From Struthidea cinerea (lineage: Eukaryota; Chordata; Aves; Passeriformes; Corcoracidae): DNA of 64,000 nucleotides. The position numbers and the translations under genes are program-made. Shown piece by piece: positions 26,886 through 39,310 of the stretch. A model generated the notes under the pieces. The model saw only the letters and a program-made list of their open reading frames with translations. It was not told where the DNA came from and did not search any database. Positions within the stretch are counted from its first letter, which is position 1; the number at the start of each line of letters is the position of its first letter. The stretch is from the NCBI GenBank assembly GCA_013397865.1, contig VZTI01003364.1, positions 1,439,870 to 1,503,869 on the forward strand. Reading direction: 5' to 3'.

Positions 26886-29800
26886 TTAATGCTTTCAGGA
26901 TGTGATATTTGACATGAAGGCACAGCATCAAAAGGAGGGGATTTGCCATTGAAAAGCTAGGAGCTCATGTTTTGCTATGCAGAATCCCTCTAAGGTCAGT
27001 GGCACAGGAAAAAAGTTACACCAATGAGTCAGGAAAGTGTCAGAGACTTAGACATTCAGTAAAAAAATTAATGGGTACTTAAATATCCAGCTGGAAGTAC
27101 TCTGCTTCTTTAGCAGGAACAGCAAGACTGGGGCAGACACCCGTAGAATTCGTGAAATGCCTCTAACTAGCAATGAATTTTTAAGTTGGGCGACTGGTTC
27201 CTCTTGCTCAGAATCTACTTACATCCTTTCTTCAGATTTATCATTTAATCCCTCCCTGAAAAAAAAAACCACCCCAGAACCATAACCCCACACCACAATG
27301 CAAAGGATGCAAAGGATGGCCATAGCCTAGCTCAAGAGGAATACAAAGTCAATCATGCTTTACAAATAAGCAAACACCCATAAGCTATGAAACAGCATGG
27401 CCCCTTTTCTGAAAAAGGTTGTAGTTAACAGTCTGAATATGAACAGGAAGAAATCACAAATGGTACGATCCTGACAGGACTGCCACAGAGGAGGTATAGC
27501 ACACCTGTATGTTATTTAGCACATTATCTAGAGGATTTGGTACTGAAGTAGATCTACAGCTACAAGTTGCCTAAACACCTAGTGCTGTTTCTGCGGAAAA
27601 TACAACCACTACAGGAGAACAAGTCAGCCTCAATCTGAGGCCCTTCCACGGCAGTAGATTTCCAAAAGTATAGTTTGCAAATCCAGGCAATATAAGACAG
27701 AAATCTGTTCTCTGGTGCAGAATGCATCAAATCATCATTTTGTGGTCCCATATTCTGTTCAACTGCACGGACTTCTTCCAGCTGTTTTAACATTTAGCAG
27801 AAGGCTATTTCTTCAGCCAGAACACCACAACAGCTAAACAACTGGATCAGCCAACTCAGTTGGGTGAGTCCTGAATCATAAAACAATCAAGGTTGTAAGC
27901 TATTTAACTATTCATCATTTTAGGAAGTATATCCTCTTGTGACAATAAATAATGACAATAAAACATGAATAATGGGAATTTAGAACCCCAAGCTTCTAAA
28001 TTCAAGGATACTTGAAAAATGCACACGTGTTAATAACATGAGCCAGTGTTACTACACTGAAGAACAAACAAATGCTAGCTATCAAAATACAGCTAGGAAG
28101 CTGTATACTTGTTTAACTAGAATGAGTGAAAATTAAAAGACCCCATTACAGCAAAGAAAGGAAAAAATCCTATTTTTACAGTCAGAACATTGTTGTAGTG
28201 ATTCCATTTTAAAAAAAATGTTATCAAAATAAAAATCCAGTCACTGAAAATCATAGAACCTTTCTGTGTCCCATTATGGTAAGATTGTTAATGATCCTTC
28301 AGGAGTTAATTACGAGCCATGAGGGAGGCTGTGAATTTACCAGCATACCAGCTTAAAGCCTGGAGAGCCAGGTTCTGGGCCCAGCTGAGGCTACTGCGGG
28401 AACCCAAATCATCTCTTCTCCATTTTCCTTTCCTCTAAGCTTTTGGGAGCTGTGATCACTTTGTACAAAGTTGGAAAATGGCCTTTGATTGGAGCATTCA
28501 AATGCTATAAAAATATTTTTAAAAGTAAGAACTGTCGCACTATTAAATACTTTGTGTCTTGACTAGAGAAAAGCAACTGTATGTTTTGTACAAGTGATTT
28601 TATTAGAAACAAAGCACAAACAAGAACTGAATTCTAATTGCTTTTCTATAAAGGCCAACGACCTTATTCTCATTCTGAATTAGTTTTAGCAACAGGGAAA
28701 GATCACTTAGCATGTCCAGTCCTTTACTTGCCAATTCCTCCAATTCCAAGCCTTGAAGTATTCAACAAAAACTCTGACATCACAGTGTTATCTGCATGTC
28801 ACTTTTTCAAACTTGCTAAAAACTGCCTTTTAAATACCAGACCTCCTCCTCACACTGCTCTGTCTTCCACTAAAAACACATCTTCAAAACCTTTCTCTCA
28901 GACACTGCATCTTTGATTTAGATAGGAATGGACTGAGGCCTGGAATAAAGAGTAGAGAGCAAGCACCACGCCAGAAAAACAAGCAGCCAAATCACTTTGT
29001 CCAATGCACAGTGCAGGCAAAATAACTCAAAATAAACCCCAGCTTCTGAGGTGCACAGCTCATCCCAATACTTTTTTTGCACTGCTAGAAAAAAGATTCT
29101 TTTTCCATCTGCCTGCGCCCCAGCCATGAAACTCCAGGTGCAACTGGTGTAACCAGTGTTTTGGTTGCCCAAGAAGAACTCATGAAGTAGCACAATGAGT
29201 ACCTCCAGCTTCATGTTTTGCCTAGGGCCATATTAATCCAGGTAACAATCTTGCCAGATACAGATTCTGCACCACAAGAGAAAAAACCCAAACTTTGGCC
29301 ATTCCAGCAAAACAGGCTGTTATTCCCCAGCCTTCCCATGAGGAGCAGGGCACCCCTTGCCAGATTACCTTCTGCCTACCCAATCTGCCCCACAATGACA
29401 AGATGCTATGATCTGTATCATTTGAAGGTTTAATTAAGTACCTCTAAATTACTGCTCTAGAGACAGATACATTTTGTCAAAGTCAGTGAATTGTGTATAC
29501 AATGGCTTAAAAAAAAAATGGAAAATGAGAAAATAAAAACCTCTGTTAATAATATGTGGTGGTCAAAGCCAAAGAAAAGAGTTCCAACAGCCTAAGAAAG
29601 ATCTTCATTACAGATCAGAAAACAATAACTCAGTTATACTAAAAAAATATGAAATGGATTAAAAGCCCTAAATTCTCTTCAGAAGAACATCTGATATTTA
29701 CTGGAGAGAGAGAAAAAATGCAGCTCTGACCATTTTCAGGCTGGATAGAGAACAGTAAAAATTTCATACCATAAATGAAAGAATAAACACAGAGACATAT

Positions 29801-32800
29801 TTAAGAAAATTAATTTTGCAAAATGAACAAGAAATTAAAATTCTACCACCCTTACTGAAGGAAGTGACAGACATCAATGGCTTCAAACAACAACAGAGTA
29901 AGGCGTACATTCAACTTTATTCACATAGGCAAATATTTATTCTCCAGTTAAGTTTTTGGTTAAAATGCTGTAGCACAAACATTTGTCTATATTAAGTCAA
30001 TGTCAGACTCCACACTGACACTTACATAGTGAAATTACAATTTTTAGTAGAATTCAGAGAACCCAATCAAGATCCGTTTCACTGTATCAGAACTACCTAC
30101 ATATATAGAGATACTCCATTCCAAAGGTGAACAAGGTGAGAGGTTGAGGAAACATAAGGGATAATAGAGAATGAAGCATAATGAAAGACTGTAAGCAAAT
30201 TTTTAAAATGCTGTTTTATCACAGGTTTGGATTAAACTAATCAACTACTACTTCTATAGCACATAGAAAAAGACAAAATTAGCATCCATCTTAACCAGAG
30301 ATGATGGCAAGCATGCTGCAGAAAGTAACACCAGCAAGACCTGGGTACAGAGCAGTTTCGTTCTGGGCTATCCTCTAATGAATAGGCAAACTACAGCTGC
30401 ATGGGTATAATCACCCTCAGTTATTCGAGATATTTTGAACTGATTCATTTGATAAACAAAAAACACATTCTCTTGAATGTGGATTTTTTGGGAGGGCTTT
30501 TTTTTGCTGAAGACAAATTTCATAAGATTACTGAAGTCTCCAGCAGCCTTGGTACCTTCATCTGCTAAGTTAGACTACTGTTGTCACAAATTAAACTGGC
30601 AGACCTCACGGCTGGCAATAAAACAAAGATAGCAAGAAATTCCAACACAGTTAACGTCCAAAAGAGTACCAACCATGGAAATGTTTTCCAAGTTTTTTAT
30701 TCTGCACTCTTTAATGAAACACCATAATGTAAAAATTAAATCAGAAAGATGAGACCAAAATATCTTCAGGCATCTTTTCTGATTAAAGGTAGCAGCCAGT
30801 TTAATGATGAAAAGCTGCCCAAAACAACATTACAGAAAATACACATTTCATCTCCACTATGGATGTAAGCAATTTGAGAAATCAACTCAACAGCAACTGG
30901 GTTGGGATTACAAAAACTAGCCAATAAGAAAAAGCGTAAGATGCTACACTGAAAATAATTTTTAAAACTGCAACAAAATAATCAAATTGGGATGTTAAAT
31001 ATTCAAAATTTCACCGTACCAACATGGATTGCTACTGTAAAACACACTGCACTTTAAAGTGCAGCCGCAAGGATTTGCTGAAAGACTGGGTGAAGCATAC
31101 TTAGTATGAGAAATTCTCCTGACAAGTGCTGGGTGTAGCAGTGAGACTTGTGAGATGAAGACAAAATTTTCAAAGACAGCAAATTTAATGGTTACATCAC
31201 TCCTCACCTAGAACCAAACTGGCAGTTTTATGTAAATGCAGATGACCAGTGCTCCCACCTTAAACTTTTCTACTAGGTTTACATTATGTTTCAACTGTTC
31301 AGAATTTCCACACTTCATACCTTTGTATCAGTATGTGCTCTCTCTCATATAAAACAAAATTCTTTAAATTGAAGCAAAATACTAATTTCCATGGAAGGGA
31401 GGGGTAAGAGAAAAGGAAGCAGTGTTGGTGGACTGCATTTTTTAAGCACAGAAGGACTTTTAGAAATAGAGCACAGAGTTTATTGTCAAAATAGTTCAAT
31501 GCCAGAAAGAGCAAATAAGATCTGAAGTTCAGGTAATTATTCCTGTAGTGCAGTAACTAATGCTGTGTCATCCTCACTTAAACTGTCAGGTTTAAGATGT
31601 TGGACAAAATACACATGTGCACCACGAAAATTAGATTTGTGCATCTATTTCAACTTTTTTTTTTCTCCAAATTGTTCCTCTCAATTTAAAATCCTCTAAC
31701 TACTGCAACCAGGCCTTGTCTTCTCATTTTCTCTGGGGCACATACAGATGCCAACTACTGCAGTCTCCTATGTGGAGTTGTTTCTCAGAGCCAAATCCTT
31801 AGTGGACTTCAATGAATTCAAGCTTTAAAAAAGTCTGCACAATTGAAAAGCACAAGTAGGTTTTTTGTATATGTTTTTTTTTCCTGCATAAATGGCTGTT
31901 GATGCAGAGAAAGATGAAACAACAGCTTTTACACTAAGCATTTTGCAAATTTAACTGCAAATTAGATTGCTGCTAGTGTAATCACTAAAATAAAATACCT
32001 TGAACCCCCTTCTCTTCTTTATCTAAGCTTCAAATACATAATACTGCCTATTTAAGTCACAAATTATTAACAGTGCCACAACTGTGAAAAGACAGCTACA
32101 ACACAATGCAGTTTGCCAAGCTTAGGTACATCCTTGGTTGTTTTTCCTCAAGTATCAAGTAATTTTTCATGTAAATATAATTGTGTATTGAACGGTTATC
32201 TGCTTTAGACAGTTTAAGAAAGAAAGTGTCATACCCTTCATATCTATTTTATGATTTAATCATAAATTTTACAAACATCCTACATGGCAATTAGAATATT
32301 TCATAAATAGATACCATACCAAAAATTACCTCAAATGTATTTTATTGTTTATAGTTTTAACTTTTACAACTATTTAGCACATAAATGTTATTGACTGATA
32401 CCTTACTGTTCTTAGAATTAAAAAAATTGTTTTCTGACAGCTCTGACTTGCAGTGCCAATCTTAAAATACAGCTACTGATTATCTTAGTCCATTAGTCTT
32501 ACTTTATCATTGGTCCAACAAATATACTCAAATCTTATATATGATTTGAGAAAGAAAAAGGAAGCAACATTTGTGCCCCAATTACTATTTTACTACATTC
32601 CTTGTGACAGGTCACAACTACTCTCAGCCCAGATCATATTCACAGTACAGTTTCACATTACAGTAGCCAAAATAAACTTGCTGCTTTCAAAATGGAAGGA
32701 ACTCAACCCTGCTTCCTCTTCCCTGTTCTACACTACCAACTCTCCCTCCTGCAGCACTTTTCAAAATACTCTGATGCGCACCCAACAAGGAGATAAACCA

Positions 32801-33349
32801 GTTCAACTTCATAATGTACTAAATTGTATTTACTTCACTTTACCAGGGCTATCTTTATATCATTTTAGCAAATTAAGTCAGTTTCCTATGGGATCAGAAA
32901 CTTAAAGTTAGTGCAACGTATGAGACAGGGAAAACAAACCTCCGCCTTCAGAAGAGAGCAATTACTTTGACTTACAACATCTCAAGAAAGTTTCAGCACG
33001 AATATTCACAGACAATTACATATGTACTCTCTAAAAAGCAAGATCTGGGGTGTAGCAAGCAACTGAACCAGAAGAGGATCCTGGCAGAGCAATGTCCAAA
33101 AAGGCCCAGAATACCAGCCTATGTGTAAGTAACCTTCCATATTCAACCAGCCATAAAATAACACTTATGTGTAAATTCTGATGTTTAACTTCCCAAATTA
33201 CTGTTCTTAAGTAACAATACTAAGATCAAATCTTAATGCACTGCTGTATATATGAATCCTATATCAGTCTATATTACCATAGTGGTGGTGCAAACCTTTT
33301 GAGACAGCCAAACCATTTTATTTTTAAAAGTGTTTCCAACTAAGAGTCT

Positions 33350-33376
33350 GATGATGATGATAATAATAATAATAAT
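33350..33376. repeat. Compound trinucleotide microsatellite (GAT)n(AAT)n
   Basis: 27 bases of GAT repeated about four times followed by AAT repeats, within UBR5 intron 1. Confidence 0.9.
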
Positions 33377-36300
33377 GTCATGACAGTCATACCATTCCCT
33401 CATTCTCTTCTGAAAGAGGTCAACCTAAATTTGGCTATATTTTCAAGAAACTAATCTTAAAACCAAGTTCAACACTTCACCCGTTACTAAAGTTTCATCA
33501 AGCAGCTGCAGCTCAGGGAGTTCAAGTACTACATCAGTTATGGCTTCCCAGTAATTAAACCATCTATTCCTGTTTGAGGCAGGCAACCTGCACTTCTGCT
33601 AAAGTAGATTAGGAACAGTTTAAAGTACACCAAAATAAATCACTTAAGCTAAAATAAGTACTGTATTATCTGGACACAACTTGCAGGTTCTCTACTTAAG
33701 AATGCATCAGTCAATCCCTTCTTTTCCCCAACTTGGGGCAGCAATGCAGATCACACACAAGTAACAGCAGAGAAGTTCGTGCTCAGGCTGCCTTCCTCCA
33801 CCCAAGAGGACAGGTACTCTCCCAGCGCACCTATTGATGCAGCAGAGGGGGTTCAGAGCTAAACAAACACTTGCATTATCAGAAGCTCTCTCTCCCTCTC
33901 TGTGCATGGCTCCTGCAGAGAGAAGAGGGGCCAAGACACCAGCTCCACATCCCTGCTGGCTCCCTGCACAGCCATACCACACCCTATGCAAGCTCCTTCC
34001 AACAACATCTGGTTGAGATTTTTAACAGATTTGCTCATCGGTAAATGCAAAGGGGGGTGGTGTTTGCCAGAGTAGCAGCCACATATCCACTGATCACTTG
34101 CACAGTACCTCAAATTGATGTGCAGATTAAAAAGGTATGTTCTTGCTAGGTATTTTTTTCCACATAAATTGATTATCAGAGACTGTAAACAATGCAGGCA
34201 ATGCAAAGTACACTACTTAAATTTTCAGTTCAGGCACGGCCTAAACATTCAAATAACAGAGACAGGCACTGAATGTATTATAAAGGGAAAACAAAGTCAC
34301 ACACGAACGAGATCATCCTTCCTTACCCCAAAGCTGACTCTACATACAGACTCACTGAAGCTTCAAATTAACTTTTCTCAGGTGTGCTGCTGGTTTCAAA
34401 GACGTTACCGCCAGAAAACTTACTACATGACACTTCTGAACACTCATTTTAAATTCAGAACACCCTCTATTTAGCCAATTCATTACATCTCATCTTCAGG
34501 AGGAGAGAAAAGACCACATTAACATTGTGTCAATGACCACTCCAAAAATTACATCTCACTCTATGCTAGGACTTAAATGGTTTAGCCGCCAAGAATTTTC
34601 TTAGTACAAGGTAAAAACAAAGTCAGAGCTTTGAGATGAATCCTGTCCCTGAAGGTTAGTTCATGTATGGAAAGCCATTTATGTAAGGTGAAAGACTCCT
34701 CTTCTTCCAGAGAGCAGCAAGTTAAACTGCTCTTGTGAGGTTTCATAACAGCCAAGAAAAGGCTATTTGTCATGGTTACACCCACTTCCTAACCCAACAT
34801 AAAATTAAGAAATATACTAAGAAGAATTTACTGAGATTAACTTATCTATGAAACTGTGTCAAACTTCTTCCACAAAGCACAAAGTCTCCAACTCTGAAAG
34901 AATGGATAAGCGACAAAATATACCTAACACCCACTGCAATAGAAGCTGCACACATCTTTTTCAAATATTAAAGCCATTAATTATTTACATCCCACATGCC
35001 CTATGGAGTTGTTTCTCAAACTGCAGGTCATACCGAATTTTTCTCCCAATAAACTCCTCATGTTTAGTTTGCAGAGAACAAATTGCTTGGGGGAAAAATT
35101 CCAAGTTACCTATCTTCCTAAATAAACTTACCAGAAAAACCTTAATTACCTCAGTTCATCCTAAACAAAAGCTTAGCCTAGTATCCTTTTCAAAAGATGA
35201 ATCCTACTACAACTACAAAATTAACTATAACCTTGTCCTCTGTGAACTCTCTTCAGGGTCACCAGCTCTCAGACATCTGAGTGAAGAAGGCAACACCGTT
35301 TCAGCTTATTTGAGAGAGGACTAATAATTGCCATCAAGGTACAATATTAACCTACATTCTCAAAAACACTAGTTAAGAAGTATTTTCAGATGATGAGTAG
35401 CTGTGCTCAGGAGTCCTCCGATTATTTGTGGTTCTACAGCTACTTTTTCCTCTTTTCTTTGAAGTGTTTTACCATTCCTACAGTTGCTGCTGAATAAGTA
35501 GGATAACAAATTACACAGAAAACCTAGTAAGAACTGTAGAACAGAATGACAGAAAACGCACCAAACCAAACTGGAAAAAACTATTTCCTCACATTTTGTC
35601 AACTACTTAAGAGCAGAGCAATATTTCAGGAGAAGGATGGTTTCCAAAAACATTTCACCTCCTTAACACGTCTACACTGATTACTAGGCATATTGTATCA
35701 AATATTTGACTACAAAAATTCAAGTGTCCTGTATCCTGAACACACAGGGATTGCACTGATAAATGCCTCGTGTTGTAAGTGATTATTCCTTAGACACAGA
35801 ACACAAATCCATTACTGGAACCATACTATGCAGATTTATGATCCCAAAATCTGATTTTGAGAAACAACTATCATTCAGAATACAGACAGAACAAAACCCT
35901 GACTGACCACTGGCTGCAGCACAGACTCAAAAAAGCCTATAAAGTGAGAGAGGAAAGAAACATCACAGAGACAAGAGACGTTCCAAGATCCTAACTTATA
36001 TGAGTAGGTGTATGAGAATTTTTTAAGCTATCTAGATCCTGATCTACATTGACAGAATAGTAATAAGCAGCAATGCTACTGATAAAATTGAACTGGCATT
36101 TCCAGCATATATGTGTGCCTCAATCCTATTTTATGAATCATTCTGATTTCATTGCATTACAAGTTCTGATACACAGCTACTGCACTTTTAGTAAACTTAT
36201 ATTTATGAAGTCAAAATTTCTGACTTGCAGCTCAGATCAAGGAGTTGCTTGATTTTTCAGAATAGTCACTACTTAACAGCACTTCTGCAGCTTTCTCCAT

Positions 36301-37720
36301 ATATTAATTACTGCACATTTTGAAGCTTCCTGTATCAAATAGTAGTTGTAAGAGGTGCTGATGTGATAAGAAGGGGAAAAAAAAATTAAAAAAAAACACG
36401 AGAAAGCATTATGAAGCTTGAAGGGGACTCGTATTTTTTTAATCAACATGTCAACAGAACAGGTAACATTAAAGAAAAAACAGATCAGCTCTCTCACTTG
36501 GAGCAAAGTGTGATAATTACATGCTAAATGTTTTCCAAGGGCCTATCAACATAAAAAGAAAAAAAAAGAAAACCCACTGGGGTCCTTTCAAGCTCAAAGC
36601 CCTAGATCTTACTCCAAATCAAAACAGCGCAAGCCGTAAGTGGAAGAACTCCTAGTACAGCATCATCACCTAGCTTGTCACTCTAAAGGAAGATGGTCTA
36701 CGCCAAATTTGAATGTAGTACTTATGGAGAAAGCAAATCAATCCTGTAGGAATGGCTAGGCCTCCCAGGAAGCAGGATTCTGTAAAATGTATTATCAAGG
36801 GAAAAAAATACACTCCACACTAACATGCTTCAGGTTCTGGACCTGTTTTATCTTTTCTTTTCCCTGTGTAAGGATATGGATTATGCAGTTAGGCAGAAAT
36901 TCTGTCTTTAAAACGACCTATTTTCCTCATCACACACTCTCAAAACCTCTCCTGTTTTAAGAGGCATCCTAAAAACGCCAGAGCAAAGACTGGTCTAGGA
37001 AAAGTGACCTAACTACAAACAACAGTGAAGTATGTCGGACCCTGACCTACTCTGAAACCTGGTAGTATCAAAACCAGGGATTATAACCAAGAGCTCATGC
37101 TTTTTAAGACTTCCAAATATCTAAATATTGTTTAGAATCATTAAATAACATTTATCTTTAGTGCAAAAAGACTTTAGGTTTCTATCCAGTGATGATTAAA
37201 GATCACGATTTATTCATGCATAAATTTGTGAGAAATTAAAGATGAAGTTACAGGTTTTTAAGAATTCCTAAGTAAAAGAGCAGAAGTAAAATTTGCAAGC
37301 TATTACACAGACCATTAGCAATTGCTACAGAAGAAATATTTGACAGCGACACAGAGCTGTCACGTCAAGCAGTGAAGAAAATTTGGTTCGCGGATTCATT
37401 TTCTCCCAAGCACTCCAGTTTCTCCCCAGCCTGCAATTTCTCTCCCCCAATCCTACATAAAGTTAGCTGCGTGGTTTCCAGGCTGGCAGCTGTCATCCCC
37501 ATCTCAGCCAAGCCGCACACCATCAGTGATTTGGAGATCGGGCCTCCTTTTGTATCTAACACCCGGTGCATGAGCAGGGGAAGGCAGCGCGCACACCGGC
37601 GCTGCGTGTGACAGCGCTGCCGCCTTTATCCCCGCTCCCGTCATTCTCTCACACACCGCGATCCCCCATCCGCATTGTCTGCCTCGCTCCATCCCTGATT
37701 AATACGGACACGTTCTCGCT

Positions 37721-37806
37721 CCTCCGCCAGGGATCCCTGGGAACCCACTTCCTCGGCCAGGGATCCCCGGGAACCCCCTTCCTCGGCCGGACGCCGGGAT
37801 TTCCCT
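37721..37806. repeat. 30-bp tandem repeat at CpG island edge
   Basis: Two adjacent 30-base units (37721-37750 and 37751-37780) that differ at three positions, each containing cagggatccc and gggaaccc, followed by a degenerate partial third unit. Lies just inside the CpG island on the intron 1 side. Confidence 0.85.
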
Positions 37807-37936
37807 GGCCGGCCGGAGCCCCCGCCGGGCCCGCGGCGAAGGTCGCGGCCCCCCAACCTCGCGCGGGGCGAAGTTGGCGGCGGCGGCCGCCGGGAGAGGC
37901 CTCTCGGAGCGGGACTCCTCGGGACCCGGCGGAACC

Positions 37937-38601
37937 NNNNNNNNNNNNNNNNNNNNNNNNNNNNNNNNNNNNNNNNNNNNNNNNNNNNNNNNNNNNNNNN
38001 NNNNNNNNNNNNNNNNNNNNNNNNNNNNNNNNNNNNNNNNNNNNNNNNNNNNNNNNNNNNNNNNNNNNNNNNNNNNNNNNNNNNNNNNNNNNNNNNNNNN
38101 NNNNNNNNNNNNNNNNNNNNNNNNNNNNNNNNNNNNNNNNNNNNNNNNNNNNNNNNNNNNNNNNNNNNNNNNNNNNNNNNNNNNNNNNNNNNNNNNNNNN
38201 NNNNNNNNNNNNNNNNNNNNNNNNNNNNNNNNNNNNNNNNNNNNNNNNNNNNNNNNNNNNNNNNNNNNNNNNNNNNNNNNNNNNNNNNNNNNNNNNNNNN
38301 NNNNNNNNNNNNNNNNNNNNNNNNNNNNNNNNNNNNNNNNNNNNNNNNNNNNNNNNNNNNNNNNNNNNNNNNNNNNNNNNNNNNNNNNNNNNNNNNNNNN
38401 NNNNNNNNNNNNNNNNNNNNNNNNNNNNNNNNNNNNNNNNNNNNNNNNNNNNNNNNNNNNNNNNNNNNNNNNNNNNNNNNNNNNNNNNNNNNNNNNNNNN
38501 NNNNNNNNNNNNNNNNNNNNNNNNNNNNNNNNNNNNNNNNNNNNNNNNNNNNNNNNNNNNNNNNNNNNNNNNNNNNNNNNNNNNNNNNNNNNNNNNNNNN
38601 N
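37937..38601. other. Assembly gap (665 N)
   Basis: Unresolved sequence in the most GC-rich part of the window. It probably hides UBR5 exon 1. Open frames running through it are artefacts of the N run. Confidence 0.99.
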
Positions 38602-38954
38602 CCTCCCCCCCCGGCCCCAGAGCGGCTCCCCGGCGGGCGGCGCGCGCGGCTGCCCCTGAGGCGCTGGGCGGGAGCGAGCGAGGTGGGAGCGGAGCCGCTT
38701 CCCCTTGGCCGGAGCGGCTCCGGGGAGGAAGTGGGGGGGTGGGTAGGTGGGGCCTCAGTGTGCTGGTCCCCAGGGGTGCCTTGTGGGGGGGAGACGGATT
38801 TCCCCCGATGCCCGCAGGTGCTTCAAACCCAGCGCCCCTCGGCGCCCGCTCTTCACGGCCGGTGCTTGCTCTGCCCTTTCCAGTGGAGTTTCTTGTTGCA
38901 TTTCTGGTCAGTCCTCCTTGCAGCAGCCGGGATTTTTCACCATTTTTCAGGGAG

Positions 38955-39310
38955 GTTCACAGAATCGTAAGGGTTGGAAGGGACCTGTGGAGATCATCCA
39001 CTCCGATCCCTCTGCCAAAGCAGGGTCATCTGGAGCAGGTGGCATAGGAATATGTCCAGGTGGGTTTGGAATGTCTCCAGAGAGGGAGCGAGATCCCTGG
39101 GCAGCCTGTTCCAGTGCTTTGCCGCTCTCAGTGTAAAGCAGTTTTTCCTTACGTTCTGATAGAACTTGTATTTCAGCTTATGGTCTTTAGTCCTCGTCCT
39201 ACTGCTCGGTACCAGCAAACAGAGTCTGGCACCATCCTCTACAAATTGCTTTAACATATTTATATCTATTGATGCGGTCCCTTTTCAGTCTTCTCTTCCC
39301 TAGACTAACC
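38955..39310 (-). mobile_element. CR1 LINE 3' fragment
   Basis: Read on the minus strand, this gives the CR1 ORF2 C-terminus (the frame at 38994-39257 contains NCFTLRAAKHWNRLPRDL and APSLETFQTHLD) and the 3' untranslated tail gatctccacaggtcccttcc, ending in attctgtga. It inserted right beside the UBR5 CpG island. 5' truncated and non-functional. Confidence 0.92.

Larger units (their letters stand above)
20419..37936 (-). other. UBR5 intron 1 (at least 17.5 kb)
   Basis: Sequence between the acceptor of exon 2 and the CpG island with the assembly gap. It is AT-rich and has no further UBR5 coding sequence that I could find. It contains one CR1 LINE fragment (25757-26885), a GAT/AAT microsatellite (33350-33376) and a small AT-rich inverted repeat (25491-25512). 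The open frames in it lack splice context or family resemblance. The position of exon 1 is inferred, so the true length is uncertain. Confidence 0.7.
37560..38900 (-). promoter_or_regulatory. UBR5: CpG island, probable UBR5 promoter and exon 1
   Basis: A sharp change from AT-rich intron to very GC- and CpG-rich sequence on both sides of the 665-base N run. UBR5 is a broadly expressed gene whose mammalian first exon lies in a CpG island, and exon 2 requires an upstream exon ending in phase 2. The visible flanks contain no match to the expected N-terminal peptide, so the start codon and 5' untranslated region are inferred to be in the gap. Such islands often fire in both directions, so a divergent plus-strand non-coding transcript is possible but not shown. 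Confidence 0.75.

Noticed and set aside
28481..28515. CCAAT-like (ATTGG) and TATA-like (CTATAAAAAT) motifs 13 bases apart
   Set aside because: Spacing is too short for a classical promoter, sequence is AT-rich, and no exon follows.
34848..35324. Open frame of 158 codons in UBR5 intron 1
   Set aside because: Low-complexity composition, no recognisable family, no nearby exons or retroposed features.
37566..39047. Open frame of 493 codons through the CpG island
   Set aside because: More than 220 of its codons are N. It exists only because the gap has no stops.
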